NCBI GenBank assembly: GCA_937124585.1
Contig: CAKZKT010000119.1
Span: 1 to 64,000 of the forward strand
Length of the DNA stretch: 64,000 bases
Origin: an uncultured Anaerolineae bacterium
GTDB taxonomy: Bacteria; Chloroflexota; Anaerolineae; CG2-30-64-16
Direction: 5' to 3'
Shown: positions 16,922-26,171 of the stretch, piece by piece
Layout: every line of letters begins with the position of its first letter
Position numbering within the stretch: position 1 is the stretch's first letter
Translations under genes and position numbers: made by a program
The notes under the pieces: generated by a model
Told to the model about the DNA's origin: nothing
Database searches by the model: none
Seen by the model: only the letters and a program-made list of their open reading frames with translations

Positions 16922-17956
16922 TCACGCCTGCCCGGGCTGAAGCAGCTTGCGGGCCCGGATCCGGCGCGCGATCCACTGTCCGCCGGCGATGAGCCCAGCG
17001 ATGGCCAGGGCCGACACATACTCGATGACGGGGATGCGGATGATCTCATTAGTGGCGGCCAGACCCCGGCCGCTGTACACCAGCACCACCAGGCCCACAT
17101 ACAACGCCACAATCGCCCAGCGTGCCGCTCGTGGCAGGCCCAGTCCCCACATCTGCGTGACCACGAAGATGCCGGCAAAGCCGAAGAAGAACATAGGCCA
17201 CAGGTTGTTTCCCTGCAGCACTGCGACGATCGTGCCGTGTGCCAGGACCATCAGCTCCAGCATCACGGTCCAGAATTTGTTGACGTGCACGCGGGTATAG
17301 ACCAGGCTGCCCTGCAGGAGCAAGAAGAACATGTACAGGAAGCCGATCAGATGGCCCCAGGTGCTCTCCATCGGGTGATACCAGAAGGTATAGATCGCGG
17401 CCCAGGCGAACACATAGCCGTGATACTTGCGCACGAAGCCGGAGGCCTCGCGCGAGATCGGTGCCCGCTTGCCGAAGAACATGCCGCGGCGCTGGTTCTC
17501 CATGACCAGGATCAGCACCAGCATGATGATGACCGACACCTGCGAGCTCCAGATGGAGACATCTTCGGCCAGCGCGCCGTACCAGACATGGGTCTGGACG
17601 AAGTGCAGCAGGATGAAGAGGGCATTGACGGCCAGCGCGACCATGTTGAGCGGCCGCAGGCCTGGCGCGTACCCCTTCAGGCGCGTCTGTGCGTAGTAGA
17701 TGAGGCCCCAGGCAGCCAGCTGGTGCAGGAGATAAAGGCCCCACGCGGTGACGCGCGCGGCGGTCGTGGTCTCCATCAGCCGCCAGTAGTACCAGTCCGG
17801 CCCGAAGTCGGGCCATTTGGGAATTGCTTGCAGCCGCGCGCCGGCCAGCGCGATGAGGCCGGTGAACAGGAAGCTGAAAAGGATGCCGCCCCAGAGGGCG
17901 ATCAGGTCGGCCCGCCGTGGCGCGGGAGCCGAAGCGACTTTGACTGCCGAACTCAT
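16922..17956 (-). CDS. Unidentified multi-pass membrane protein
   Basis: The protein has 344 residues from the ATG at 17956, which has a good GGGAGGG site. Nine or so hydrophobic helices span most of the length. Several histidines fall in or near helices (LLHQLAAW, LLHFVQTHVW, RKYHGYVFAW, YHPMESTWGH, LAHGTIV), which could bind haem or metal. I do not recognise the family. Its close spacing to the lycopene cyclase suggests a shared transcript, possibly a membrane-lipid or carotenoid function, but no reaction is assigned. Confidence 0.7.
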   Translation of the reverse strand: MSSAVKVASAPAPRRADLIALWGGILFSFLFTGLIALAGARLQAIPKWPDFGPDWYYWRLMETTTAARVTAWGLYLLHQLAAWGLIYYAQTRLKGYAPGLRPLNMVALAVNALFILLHFVQTHVWYGALAEDVSIWSSQVSVIIMLVLILVMENQRRGMFFGKRAPISREASGFVRKYHGYVFAWAAIYTFWYHPMESTWGHLIGFLYMFFLLLQGSLVYTRVHVNKFWTVMLELMVLAHGTIVAVLQGNNLWPMFFFGFAGIFVVTQMWGLGLPRAARWAIVALYVGLVVLVYSGRGLAATNEIIRIPVIEYVSALAIAGLIAGGQWIARRIRARKLLQPGQA

Positions 17957-18044
17957 ATTTTCCCTCCCACCGATATGGAGAATACGGTTGCACCGGCGGA
18001 TCGACGTGCCAGCGCTGACGCCCATACGGCCATGAATGGTTGTG

Positions 18045-18998
18045 CTACACCCCTTCGCTCGCCGCGTCCAATGCCGCCACCTCGGCCGCGCTCAGCCGCC
18101 AGCCCAGCGCGCCGGCGCTCTCGGCTACATGGCGGGCGTTTTTCGCGCCCGGGATCGGCACGGCGCCCTTGCAGATCAGCCAGTTCAGCGCCACCTGGCC
18201 CGGCGTCTTGCCGCGGCGCTCGCCGATCTCGCGCAGCCGGCCGATCACCGGCGCGATGCGCGCCAGGTACTCCCGGCTGTAGCGTCGGCCGCGCAGCGCC
18301 GGCGGCGGGTTGTCCGGGCTGTATTTGCCGCTCAGCATTCCCTGCTCCAACGGGCTGTACGCGATCAAGGTCACGCCGAGCTCCCGACAGGCGTCCAGCA
18401 GGCCCGTGCGTTCGGGGCCACGGTGCAGCAGGCTGTAGTGCACCTGGTTGGAGGCGAGGGGGATGCCGCGCCTGGCCAGCGCCGCGTGCGCACGGCGCAT
18501 CTGCGCCACGTTGTAGTTGGATACCCCCACCGCGCGCGTCAGGCCGGCTTCCACCGCATCGGCCAGCGCGTCCATCCAGTTCTCGATGGAGACCGGCGGA
18601 AATGGCCAGTGAATCTGGTACAGATCCACCTGTTCGAGCCCCAGGCGCTCCAGGCTCTTGCGCAGGGCCTGGCGCAAGCTGCCTTTGCTCAGCCGCCACG
18701 GCAACGGCATGAATTTGGTCGCAATGATCGGCCGCGTTCGACTCTCGGCCATGAAGCGTCCCAAGAACTGCTCCGACCGGCCCTGGCCGTAAACCTCGGC
18801 CGTGTCGAAAAAGGCAACCCCTGCGGCAATGCTGGCGTCGAACGCCGTCCGCAAGTCGCCCTCCCCGTAGCCTTTGCCGAAGCCCCACATCAGCCGATCG
18901 CCCCACTGCCACGTGCCGATGCCCAGGGGCGGGATGCGAACCCCGGTTTGCCCCAGGCCGATCTGTTCTCCAGGATGCAAAGTAGAGTGATTGTCCAT
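18045..18998 (-). CDS. Aldo/keto reductase
   Basis: The protein has 317 residues, a full-length AKR barrel. The catalytic tetrad is visible: Asp and Tyr in FFDTAEVYGQG, Lys in ATKFMP and His in QIHWPF. The NADPH-binding end has IPGAKNARHVAESAGAL. The ATG at 18998 is chosen because it has AAGGGA 7 bases upstream; a longer frame to 19439 has no homologous content. The substrate is unknown. Its 5' end overlaps a possible start of the divergent Flp-like gene. Confidence 0.9.
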   Translation of the reverse strand: MDNHSTLHPGEQIGLGQTGVRIPPLGIGTWQWGDRLMWGFGKGYGEGDLRTAFDASIAAGVAFFDTAEVYGQGRSEQFLGRFMAESRTRPIIATKFMPLPWRLSKGSLRQALRKSLERLGLEQVDLYQIHWPFPPVSIENWMDALADAVEAGLTRAVGVSNYNVAQMRRAHAALARRGIPLASNQVHYSLLHRGPERTGLLDACRELGVTLIAYSPLEQGMLSGKYSPDNPPPALRGRRYSREYLARIAPVIGRLREIGERRGKTPGQVALNWLICKGAVPIPGAKNARHVAESAGALGWRLSAAEVAALDAASEGV

Positions 18999-19268
18999 CG
19001 TTTGTTCCCTTTTCTTCACCATAGCGGCAACGACCGTCGCCGTCGTCGCAAGGTTTCCATCAAACGTCTTGCCCGCATATATCTCGATCTGTATGAAAAG
19101 CTCAAGGCCCGCCAGGGCGAGGAGGGCCAGGGGATGGCCGAATACGGCCTCATCCTGGTGCTCATCGCCGTGGCGCTGATCGGCGCGTTCGTCGCCCTGA
19201 GCGGCGGCATCTCGGCCGTCCTCGAGCGCATCAATTGCGTGTTGTCGGGCGGCAGCTTCAAGTGTTGA
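18975..19268 (+). CDS. Orphan Flp-type pilin subunit, start uncertain
   Basis: The C-terminal part is a clear Flp/Fap pilin. EEGQGMAEYGLILVLIAVALIG is its hallmark, with a Gly-x3-x-Glu prepilin-like cleavage region followed by one hydrophobic helix and a short tail ending LSGGSFKC. The ATG at 18975 gives 97 residues, but it overlaps the divergent AKR start and adds an Arg-rich leader. GTG 18987 and TTG 19002 are alternatives, and a typical Flp start near 19077 would need a non-standard codon. No other tad or prepilin peptidase gene is near, so it may be a stray or decayed copy. Confidence 0.5.
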   Translation: MQSRVIVHRLFPFLHHSGNDRRRRRKVSIKRLARIYLDLYEKLKARQGEEGQGMAEYGLILVLIAVALIGAFVALSGGISAVLERINCVLSGGSFKC

Positions 19269-19274
19269 TGTGAC

Positions 19275-19297
19275 GCCGGCGCGCCGGCCGCTTTTCT
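19275..19297 (+). terminator. Possible terminator after the Flp-like gene
   Basis: A perfect GC palindrome (GCCGGCGCGCCGGC, 19275-19288) is followed by CGCTTTTCT on the plus strand. It lies in the short gap between two convergent genes. Confidence 0.4.
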
Positions 19298-19312
19298 CCG
19301 GAATATTCCTCC

Positions 19313-20824
19313 TCAGGCAGGCGCGACCACGGCCACGCGTCGGCCCGCGGTCGCCAGAATAGCGCGCGCCACGCGCATGCCGCCCAGCGCGGTCGCCAGC
19401 ACCGACTGGCCGGGGAAGATCGAATCGCCCACCAGCCACAGGTGTGGGCCGAAGCGGGGACCGCGTGCCTGAAACAGGGAGGTCTGCGGGAAGCCGCCTA
19501 CCCAGCCGCGGCTGCGGTGGGTGAAGCGCTGAAATGTGACGGGCGTGCCCGGCAGGAGGAGCTTGAGCGCTCCGCGCAGTCCCGGCAGCGCGATCTCGGC
19601 GGCCGTCAGCGTCCGATCGGTGTACTCCGCTTTGCGCGCCTCATAGGCCGGCCGATCGCTTGCGAAGAGCGTCCACCATGACCCCAGCCGCGTGTGCGTG
19701 CTGATGGTCAGCGCGCGGCAGCCGGTCGGCGCGCGCAGCACATCTCCCGGCAGGCTGAGCGAAAGAAAGACGCTGTTGCCTTCGCCCAGCGGTTCGCGCA
19801 CGAGCACCTGGTGATGGAGCGGCGCGCCGGCCGCGATGATCCCCTCGTCCACGCCGGCATAAACCACGAACGCGCCCCAGGCATCGGCCGGTAGCGGCGA
19901 TGTCCGGCTTGTAATGGCGGCTTCAGCCGTCCTCCCGGCATCTATCAGTGCCGTAGCATCCCACGGCGGCAGGTTGAAGATCACCGCATCGGCCTCGAAG
20001 CCGGCGTCTTTGTTCGTTTCCACAACCATCGGTTGCCCATCTCTCACGCACACGCGCGTCGCGCGTTGGCGGAAGAGCACCTCCCCGCCGTGGCGTCGCA
20101 CTGCGGTGACGAGCGCTTCGGCCAGCTTGCCGATGCCGCCGCGCACGTGCACCACCCCGCGCCGTGGCATGTCGAGCGCGGCCGCAGCGTACAGCGCGTT
20201 CGCCCGGTCGGCCGTGACCTGCGCCGAGATGAGCAGCTGGCCATCTACATAACGGCGCAGCTGTGCGGACAGCCCGACTAGGCGCGCCGCGGCGGGCCGG
20301 ACCGCATCCAACGCGATGCCGGGCAGCCGCCAGGGGTCGCGGCCGGCGATGTCCAGGCCTGTGGCGGCCAGCCGTTGCAGGTCGGCCAGGCCCTGGGGCG
20401 GCCAGGGGATGCCATCCAGCGCGGCGCGCCACAGCAGGTCGGCGGTGCGCTCCTGCCAGCGCCAAAAGGTTTCCCCGGCGTCGCCGAACGCGGCGCGGCG
20501 TTCCGCCTGCCACCGTTCGGGATCGGTCCAACGGGTCACGACCGCGCCGTCGGGCAGGTGGACGGCCATGGCGGTCTCGGCCGGTTCGACCGGCCAGGCG
20601 ATGCCCAACAGCTCGCCCAGACGGGTCATGCCGCCGTTTGCGTCAAACCCGGCCGCCAACGTCGCGCCAGCATCGAAGCGATACCCCTGATGAAAGAAAG
20701 TCCCTGCGCATCCGCCCGGGTAGATGTGCGCCTCCAGCACGGTTACATCGAGTCCGGCCTTCGCCAGCAGCGCCGCCGTCGTCAGCCCGCCGATCCCCCC
20801 GCCGATGACGATGATGCGATTCAC
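19313..20824 (-). CDS. CrtI/CrtD-family FAD-dependent carotenoid desaturase or isomerase
   Basis: The protein has 503 residues. An N-terminal dinucleotide-binding motif ([19 protein letters not shown]) and PGGCAGTF are typical of the CrtI/CrtD/CrtO/CrtH superfamily. The C-terminal signature is [22 protein letters not shown]. Overall it looks closer to C-3',4'-desaturase (CrtD) or carotene isomerase members than to the phytoene desaturase at 24151. It is monocistronic on the minus strand. The exact reaction cannot be fixed from sequence; a carotenoid role is supported by the nearby crt genes. Confidence 0.75.
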   Translation of the reverse strand: MNRIIVIGGGIGGLTTAALLAKAGLDVTVLEAHIYPGGCAGTFFHQGYRFDAGATLAAGFDANGGMTRLGELLGIAWPVEPAETAMAVHLPDGAVVTRWTDPERWQAERRAAFGDAGETFWRWQERTADLLWRAALDGIPWPPQGLADLQRLAATGLDIAGRDPWRLPGIALDAVRPAAARLVGLSAQLRRYVDGQLLISAQVTADRANALYAAAALDMPRRGVVHVRGGIGKLAEALVTAVRRHGGEVLFRQRATRVCVRDGQPMVVETNKDAGFEADAVIFNLPPWDATALIDAGRTAEAAITSRTSPLPADAWGAFVVYAGVDEGIIAAGAPLHHQVLVREPLGEGNSVFLSLSLPGDVLRAPTGCRALTISTHTRLGSWWTLFASDRPAYEARKAEYTDRTLTAAEIALPGLRGALKLLLPGTPVTFQRFTHRSRGWVGGFPQTSLFQARGPRFGPHLWLVGDSIFPGQSVLATALGGMRVARAILATAGRRVAVVAPA

Positions 20825-20918
20825 TGCGCCTCTCCTGCTCTCATCTCTCGGACTTCCCGTTTTCGTAAGCTTGTGGTAGAATCACCATACATGAGTATCG
20901 AAACGACTGGAGAAGACC

Positions 20919-21188
20919 ATGACTCTTGTCCTGCCCGCGACGCAGCTCCGTGATCGCCTGAGCGCAATCCTCGATGAGGTTGCGACCGGCCGCCAAACGG
21001 TGTTAATCACGCGACGCGGCCATGCGCAGGCCGTACTGCTGAGCGCGTCGGAGTACGAAGCTTTAACCAGACAACGCAGCCAGGAGCAAGGATCCAGCTT
21101 CTACACAATCTCGCAGGCCTCGCTGGCTCGCATCTGGGAACACCCGGACGAAGACGTCTACACCTGGGATGACGGAGAGCCGGTATGA
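20919..21188 (+). CDS. Phd/YefM-type antitoxin
   Basis: The protein has 89 residues. The N-terminal two-thirds is a Phd/YefM DNA-binding antitoxin domain (ATQLRDRLSAILDEVATGRQTVLITRRGHAQAVLLSASEYEAL region). The C-terminal tail IWEHPDEDVYTWDDGE is acidic and would bind the toxin. The stop overlaps the toxin start by 4 bases, as expected for a toxin-antitoxin pair. A weak promoter (TAGAAT about 40 bases upstream) is visible. Such antitoxins usually repress their own operon. Confidence 0.85.
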   Translation: MTLVLPATQLRDRLSAILDEVATGRQTVLITRRGHAQAVLLSASEYEALTRQRSQEQGSSFYTISQASLARIWEHPDEDVYTWDDGEPV

Positions 21189-21565
21189 TCGGACACCCCT
21201 GGCAGCCCCGGCGCGGGGAAGTCGTCCTGGTCAGTTTTCCCTTCGTTGATGCGAGCGGGACAGCTCAAGCCAAACCGCGCCCTGCGGTGATTATCTCCAG
21301 CCTTCTGGTACACGAGACAACCGCTGACGTGCTGATTGCGGCCATCTCTTCACGGCCTGCCTCTCAGCCACTGCCCACCGACTACCAGATCGTGGCAGAG
21401 AGCCGCGAGGCATTGCTTGCCGGCGTTAAGACGACCTGCTGGGTCAAGACCTCCAACCTGGCTGCGGTTCCCAAAGCCGCCGTCGCGCGCCGTTTGGGTT
21501 CGCTATCTCCTGAAGGGCTGCGCCAGGTCGAGCAACGCCTGCGCATGGCATTGGATCTTCACTGA
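21185..21565 (+). CDS. MazF/PemK-type toxin
   Basis: The protein has 126 residues. It begins with a PRRGEVVLVSFPFVDASG segment, followed by KPRPAVIIS, both typical of the PemK/MazF endoribonuclease fold, and it carries an AAISSRP-like segment. Such toxins cut mRNA and are neutralised by the neighbouring antitoxin. Here the MazF-like toxin is paired with a Phd-family antitoxin rather than MazE. Expression is coupled through the ATGA overlap. Confidence 0.85.
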   Translation: MIGHPWQPRRGEVVLVSFPFVDASGTAQAKPRPAVIISSLLVHETTADVLIAAISSRPASQPLPTDYQIVAESREALLAGVKTTCWVKTSNLAAVPKAAVARRLGSLSPEGLRQVEQRLRMALDLH

Positions 21566-21582
21566 TTTCTAGCCCCCAATCC

Positions 21583-22029
21583 CTACTCCTTGCCCCCCAA
21601 CAACCGTCGCGTCTTCCACCCCCGATACGCGAACAGCAGCGGCATCCCTGCCCACATCAGCAGTCCGATCGGCCCCCAGAACGGATGGCGCTTGAGCGCG
21701 GCCTCCACCTCATCCACCACGTCTGTCTCGTTCTCTGTTATGCGCACGAAGCGGTGGCGGTGTGTCCAGCGGGCGAACGGGCCGGCCATCTGGCGGTCGG
21801 TGAAGCCCTCCGGCGAGACCTCTGCGATCTGCGCCACCCAGCGCAGCGGGATCGGCCCGGCCCACAGGGTGAAGTCCATCGTGTCCCCCTCGCCCAGGCG
21901 TTCCGGCGCCCGGTGCATCCGCACGATCAGCGGCGGCGGGGTGATCGCGGCCATGCTGGCCGAGCGGCTGTGGAAATCAGCCACGGCCGTCGCCGACGCC
22001 CGCACACGGAAACGGTGCCTGTAGCGCAT
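21583..22029 (-). CDS. SRPBCC (START-like) ligand-binding protein with C-terminal anchor
   Basis: The protein has 148 residues. The pattern of SRPBCC proteins linked to TIGR01777 epimerases is visible: [18 protein letters not shown] near the start, [13 protein letters not shown] in the middle, then [19 protein letters not shown] and HPFWGPIG. A hydrophobic segment near 118-135 may anchor it. AGGTCAACGG precedes the start. It lies downstream of the epimerase gene on the same strand; in other bacteria the two domains occur together. The ligand is unknown. Confidence 0.75.
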   Translation of the reverse strand: MRYRHRFRVRASATAVADFHSRSASMAAITPPPLIVRMHRAPERLGEGDTMDFTLWAGPIPLRWVAQIAEVSPEGFTDRQMAGPFARWTHRHRFVRITENETDVVDEVEAALKRHPFWGPIGLLMWAGMPLLFAYRGWKTRRLLGGKE

Positions 22030-22060
22030 CCGTTGACCTGCCTTTCCTCATGATTTGTTT

Positions 22061-22152
22061 TGCCTGGCACGTGATGCCGCAGTCGGCACCCCGGCCCCTG
22101 CGGGTTGAAAGTCGCCACGTGCCAGGCACTCTCCAAGATGCCTGGCACGTGA
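22061..22152. repeat. Three copies of a TGCCTGGCACGTGA element
   Basis: TGCCTGGCACGTGA is present on the plus strand at about 22061-22074 and 22139-22152. Its complement (CACGTGCCAGGCA) is at 22116-22128. The 170-base gap between two minus-strand genes is otherwise featureless. Confidence 0.75.
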
Positions 22153-22202
22153 GTGCGGCGATTTTCAGGAAGCACCGGCTGGAGGGACATTTTCAGGACA
22201 AA

Positions 22203-23129
22203 TCACCGCGCCAGCAGATCACGCAGGGCCGATTCGGCGTCGGGAAAACGGAAGCGGAAGCCCAGGTCGAGCAATCTCTGGGGCAGCGCACGTTGGCCTT
22301 CCAGCACGATGGCTGCGACCTCGCCCAGCGCCAGGCGCAGTGCGAACGCGGGCACGGGCAGCCACGAAGGCCGGCCCAGCACACGGCCGATGATGTGGCC
22401 GAACCGGGCATTGGTCAGCGGCTCGGGCGCGCAGAGATTGAACGGCCCGGCCGCGGTCGGATGCTCCAGCAGGAAGCGAATGGCAGCCACCTCGTCGGCC
22501 GGGTGAATCCACGAGAGCCACTGGCGGCCGTCGCCGATCGGGCCGCCGAGGAACAGACGATAGGGCAGCAACAGCCGGGCCAGCGCGCCCTCATGGGGGC
22601 TGAGCACGACGCCGGTGCGGATGCTGACATGGCGCACGCCGAGCGCGACCACATCGGCCGTTGACGCTTCCCACGCGACCGTCAGCTCGGCCAGGAAATC
22701 GGCGCCGGGCGCAGTCGCCTCGGTCACGACCTCGTCCCCGCGGTGGCCATAGTGGCCGATGCCCGATGCCTGGATGACAACGCGCGGCTTGACCTGCGCC
22801 GCGGTCACGGCCTGCACGACCGCGCGGCCGGCCGCCAGCCGGCTTTCACGGATCCGTTGCTTGCGTTCGGCTGTCCAGCGCGCCGGCAGGAAGCCGCTGC
22901 CGGCCAAATTCTCGCCGGCCAGATTGACGATGGCGAGCGCGCCGTCGGCGAGGGCACCCCATCCCTCGGCTGTGCGACCATCCCAACGGACGGCCTGTGC
23001 CCCGGTCGGCAGGCGTTCCGCCCGGTCGGGGTTGCGGCTGAGGACGATCACCGCATAGCCGGCCGCGGTCAGCGCTGCAGCCAGCGCCCGCCCGATCTGT
23101 CCTGTGCCGCCGGTGATGATGACGCGCAT
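22203..23129 (-). CDS. TIGR01777/YfcH-type NAD-dependent epimerase
   Basis: The protein has 308 residues from the ATG at 23129, which has GGAGG 7 bases upstream. A Rossmann motif (ITGGTGQIGRALAAALTAAG) and VNLAGENLAG are diagnostic of the SDR39U1/YfcH group. The end (ALPQRLLDLGFRFRFPDAESALRDLL) matches the DUF1731 tail of these proteins. The physiological substrate is not known. It is followed by its usual SRPBCC companion. Confidence 0.88.
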   Translation of the reverse strand: MRVIITGGTGQIGRALAAALTAAGYAVIVLSRNPDRAERLPTGAQAVRWDGRTAEGWGALADGALAIVNLAGENLAGSGFLPARWTAERKQRIRESRLAAGRAVVQAVTAAQVKPRVVIQASGIGHYGHRGDEVVTEATAPGADFLAELTVAWEASTADVVALGVRHVSIRTGVVLSPHEGALARLLLPYRLFLGGPIGDGRQWLSWIHPADEVAAIRFLLEHPTAAGPFNLCAPEPLTNARFGHIIGRVLGRPSWLPVPAFALRLALGEVAAIVLEGQRALPQRLLDLGFRFRFPDAESALRDLLAR

Positions 23130-23191
23130 GGGAAACCTCCGTGATGTGTCAAGCATGATGCGTGATATTTCCGCCCGCCTGTGTCACCCTG

Positions 23192-24154
23192 TCATTCACC
23201 GTCGCGAACGCCACGTCGCGAGCGCCACCAGATGCCCGGCAGCCGACGGAGTTTGCCGAAGGTGCCGACGTGTGCCCGGCGGTTGAATACATCATAATCG
23301 TGCGTTGCGATATCGTCCAGGATGGCGCGATACAGTTCGGCCGCGGCCGCGATGGCGAAACGGCCGCTGCGATCGAGCAGCGCGATGCCGGGCATTGCTT
23401 CGGCATAAAGCCGTTGGGTACGCGCGATCTGGAAGCGCATGAACGCGCGCCAGCGCGCGTCTATCCGGCCGGCCGCGATGTCGGCCTCGGTCAGTCCGTG
23501 CGCGGCCAGTTCATCCTGCGGCAGATAGAGCCGGCCCGATTGCCAGTCCTCGCCGACATCGCGCAGGATGTTGGTCAGTTGCAGGGCGATCCCCAGTTTC
23601 ACCGCGTAGGGAATCGCCTGGGGGCCGGCGAAACCGATGATGTGCATCGCCATCAGGCCGACGGTTGAGGCGACGCCGTAGCAGTAGGCGGCCAGTTCGC
23701 CGAAGCTGGCGTAGCGTCGCACGGTTACGTCGCGCGCGACGCCGGCGATGAGTTGCTCCGCGTAGCGGGTGGGGATGCGGTAGACCGTGCGGGTGTGCGC
23801 CCAGGCCAGGGCGATCGGATCGTCGCCGAGGGGTGCGGCCAGCGTGGCCTGTCGCCATGCTTCGAGCCGGGCCAGGCCATCCCCTCCGCCGCGATCAATC
23901 AGGTCGTCGCTCGTCCGACAGAACGCATACAGGGCGCGCGCGGCGCGACGTTTTTCCGGCGGCAGCAAGCCAGAAGCCAGGAAGAAGGTGCGGCTGTGCT
24001 CGCGCGTGACCTGCTCGCAATGCATGTAGGCCGCCTCGAGGATGGCCCCATCAGGGACGACGACATGGCCCGGCTGTGCGGCAAGCCTCTCGGCGAGCCC
24101 TTCGTGCGCCCAGGCGAGCAGTTGATGTTCCCAAGCCAAAGTGGCAGCGTTCAT
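23192..24154 (-). CDS. crtB: Phytoene synthase
   Basis: The protein has 320 residues. It condenses two geranylgeranyl diphosphates to phytoene. The family motifs are present: [25 protein letters not shown] (first Asp-rich motif), [13 protein letters not shown] (second Asp-rich motif) and [10 protein letters not shown]. Its ATG overlaps the crtI stop as ATGA, so it is translated with crtI. Length and motifs are ordinary for the family. Confidence 0.95.
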   Translation of the reverse strand: MNAATLAWEHQLLAWAHEGLAERLAAQPGHVVVPDGAILEAAYMHCEQVTREHSRTFFLASGLLPPEKRRAARALYAFCRTSDDLIDRGGGDGLARLEAWRQATLAAPLGDDPIALAWAHTRTVYRIPTRYAEQLIAGVARDVTVRRYASFGELAAYCYGVASTVGLMAMHIIGFAGPQAIPYAVKLGIALQLTNILRDVGEDWQSGRLYLPQDELAAHGLTEADIAAGRIDARWRAFMRFQIARTQRLYAEAMPGIALLDRSGRFAIAAAAELYRAILDDIATHDYDVFNRRAHVGTFGKLRRLPGIWWRSRRGVRDGE

Positions 24155-25683
24155 CCCATCCCCTCCAGCACGGGCCGGCGCACGGCCGCAGTGGGCTGGC
24201 GTCGGACGACAGGTTGTTCGTGCAAGATGCGTTCGACCGCCAGCCTGGCAGAGATCAGCACGATCGGCAGGCCCGTGCCGGGGTGTGTGCTGGCGCCGGT
24301 GAAATAGAGATTGCGATAACGGCTGTGGCGATTGTGGGGCCGCAGGTAGCCGACCTGCCAGAAGTTATGGCTCAGTCCGAAGGCCGCGCCTTTGGCCAGG
24401 TTGTACCGGTGCTGCCAGTCCGGCGCGGCGTAGCTGATCTCGAACTTCAGATGCTGCGCCAGGTCGGTCACCCCGATGGCGGCCAGGCGCTGCAGCGTTG
24501 CTTGCCGGGCGCGCGCTTTGAGCGCTTCCCAGTCCTGTGCTGCTGTTTCGTCCAGATGGCCGACGGGCACGAGCACCATTAGGGTGTCCTGGCCGGCCGG
24601 TGCCGCGGTCGGATCGGTGCGCGCCGGCGCATGGACGTAGACGCTCGGTTCGTCGGGCAGCGTGTGGTCATTGAAGATGCGCGCGAAGCTGGCCCGGTAG
24701 TCGCCGGCCAGAAAGATGTTGTGATGCCCCAGCTGGGGATAGGTGCGATCCACGCCCCAGTAAAAGGTGATCGCCGATGAGGTGTATTTCATGCGCCGCA
24801 GCCGCTCGGCCGGCGCGCGATCCGGCAGGAGCTGATCGTACACATAGGGCAAGTCGGCGTTGGCGATGATCACATCTGCGGCCAGGCGTCGGCCGTCGGC
24901 CAGGCGCACGCCAGTCGCTCGCTCGCCGGCCGTCTCGATCCGGGCGACGGCTGCATCGTAGATGAACTCGACGCCCAGCGCCTGCCCGATCTGCACCAGC
25001 GACTCGACCACCCGGTAGAGCCCGCCGCTCGGGAACCAAACGCCGTCGGCCAGCTCGGTGTACTGAAGCAGGGAGAAAGTTGCCGGCGCGTCGTACGGGC
25101 TGAGGCCCAGATACATGTTCTGGAAGGTGAACGCCGCTTTCAGATGGGGATGGGTGAAGTAGTCGCCGATGTTATCGTAGTGTTTGCGCAGCGCTTTGAG
25201 CTGGAGGATAAGCGGGATGTTCGTCGGGCTGAAGTAATCGAGCGCGCGGGTGAAGTTGCGGTTGACGAATTTTGCCAGCGCCGTCCGATAATGGCGATTG
25301 CCTTCGGCCAGATAACGCAGCAAACCCGCGAAGCTGCCGGGCTGGATGGCCTCGAGCTGGGCCTGCATGTGCAGCAGGTCGGCGGTCATGGTCAGGGCCG
25401 CGCCGTCTGCGAAGCGCACAGTGTAGGTGGGATCAATTCGGTGCAGGTCGAGGTGATCGCTCATGCGCTCGCCCAGCGCGGCGTAGGTTTCCGCGAAGAC
25501 TTCCGGCATGAGGAGAAGGGTCGGACCGACATCGAACCGATGACCATCCTGCAAGATTTGATCGCACCGGCCGCCGGGCCGGCTGTTTTTCTCTACCACG
25601 GTGACGCGATAGCCCATGCGCGCCAGTCTGGTCGCCGCCGCGATGCCGCCAACCCCTGCCCCGATCACAAGCGCTGAGCCCAT
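24151..25683 (-). CDS. crtI: Phytoene desaturase
   Basis: The protein has 510 residues from the ATG at 25683, which has GGAGGAGGGG upstream. The FAD-binding N-terminus is [20 protein letters not shown], followed by PGGRCDQI and [14 protein letters not shown]. The C-terminal signature [22 protein letters not shown] is typical of CrtI. It desaturates phytoene to lycopene. It forms a two-gene operon with crtB, read from a strong promoter at 25722-25750. Confidence 0.95.
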   Translation of the reverse strand: MGSALVIGAGVGGIAAATRLARMGYRVTVVEKNSRPGGRCDQILQDGHRFDVGPTLLLMPEVFAETYAALGERMSDHLDLHRIDPTYTVRFADGAALTMTADLLHMQAQLEAIQPGSFAGLLRYLAEGNRHYRTALAKFVNRNFTRALDYFSPTNIPLILQLKALRKHYDNIGDYFTHPHLKAAFTFQNMYLGLSPYDAPATFSLLQYTELADGVWFPSGGLYRVVESLVQIGQALGVEFIYDAAVARIETAGERATGVRLADGRRLAADVIIANADLPYVYDQLLPDRAPAERLRRMKYTSSAITFYWGVDRTYPQLGHHNIFLAGDYRASFARIFNDHTLPDEPSVYVHAPARTDPTAAPAGQDTLMVLVPVGHLDETAAQDWEALKARARQATLQRLAAIGVTDLAQHLKFEISYAAPDWQHRYNLAKGAAFGLSHNFWQVGYLRPHNRHSRYRNLYFTGASTHPGTGLPIVLISARLAVERILHEQPVVRRQPTAAVRRPVLEGMG

Positions 25684-25721
25684 GCTGCCCCTCCTCCACA
25701 ATTTACACATTCGATGAAAGG

Positions 25722-25750
25722 ACTATATCACATCGTCTATGATTTGTCAA
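25722..25750 (-). promoter_or_regulatory. crtIB promoter with 11-base repeats around the -35 box
   Basis: On the minus strand TTGACA (25745-25750) and TATAGT (25722-25727) are separated by 17 bases, close to the sigma-70 consensus. The -10 lies about 40 bases from the crtI start. The -35 box is the middle of three T-n-R-A-C-R blocks (TCAACA, TTGACA, TAGACG) spaced exactly 11 bases apart, a pattern that suggests a regulator site. Confidence 0.7.
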
Positions 25751-26034
25751 GTGTTTGTTGATAGTTTTTATAATCATCTCGTCATGCCTGATATCTCGCC
25801 TGTCAGTCCGAAATGCTCGACTATATTTTATTGTCAGTGTCTTTCTTTGTAAAGAAGGCGCGATCCCATTGTGGCGCGGCTGTTTCGATCCGTGCTGAAA
25901 AGCGCCCTGCGGGCCGGGCGTCTTGCCGCATATCTGGCCCGGGGCAATTTTCACTCGCTGTGACGCCGGCTGTGGGCGAGGGGAGACCGCCCTGACCGGC
26001 GATGGATGGTGTTTTCGGAAACGTTCATCCGGTC
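25751..26034. other. Divergent intergenic region between crtI and the SagB-type gene
   Basis: This AT-richer stretch separates two divergent promoters. No open frame here has recognisable content. One TTGTAAAGAAGGCGCGAT-like segment and GC-rich palindromic bits are visible, but none is supported as a feature. Confidence 0.5.
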
Positions 26035-26063
26035 TTGACCAAATGCGCAACCGGCCCTAAAAT
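26035..26063 (+). promoter_or_regulatory. Promoter of the SagB-type gene
   Basis: TTGACC (26035-26040) and TAAAAT (26058-26063) are separated by 17 bases. They lie about 110 bases upstream of the ATG at 26172. No competing match was seen in the region. Confidence 0.55.
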
Positions 26064-26171
26064 ATCATCTGCTGGCCTGTCGAGTTCCCACCAGCCATTG
26101 ATCCTGTCCGGCGCGGGCGCGCCCGCCTCTTCTGCGGCCGGCAAGATGATAGCCCCGAGGAGGAGCTTCCG

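Noticed and set aside
18998-19439. Long N-terminal extension of the aldo/keto reductase
   Set aside because: The extension lies antisense to the pilin-like gene, has no homologous content, and the ATG at 18998 has a good ribosome site.
16074-25683. Photosynthesis gene cluster suggested by carotenoid genes and alternative complex III
   Set aside because: No bacteriochlorophyll, reaction-centre or antenna gene is present in the window.
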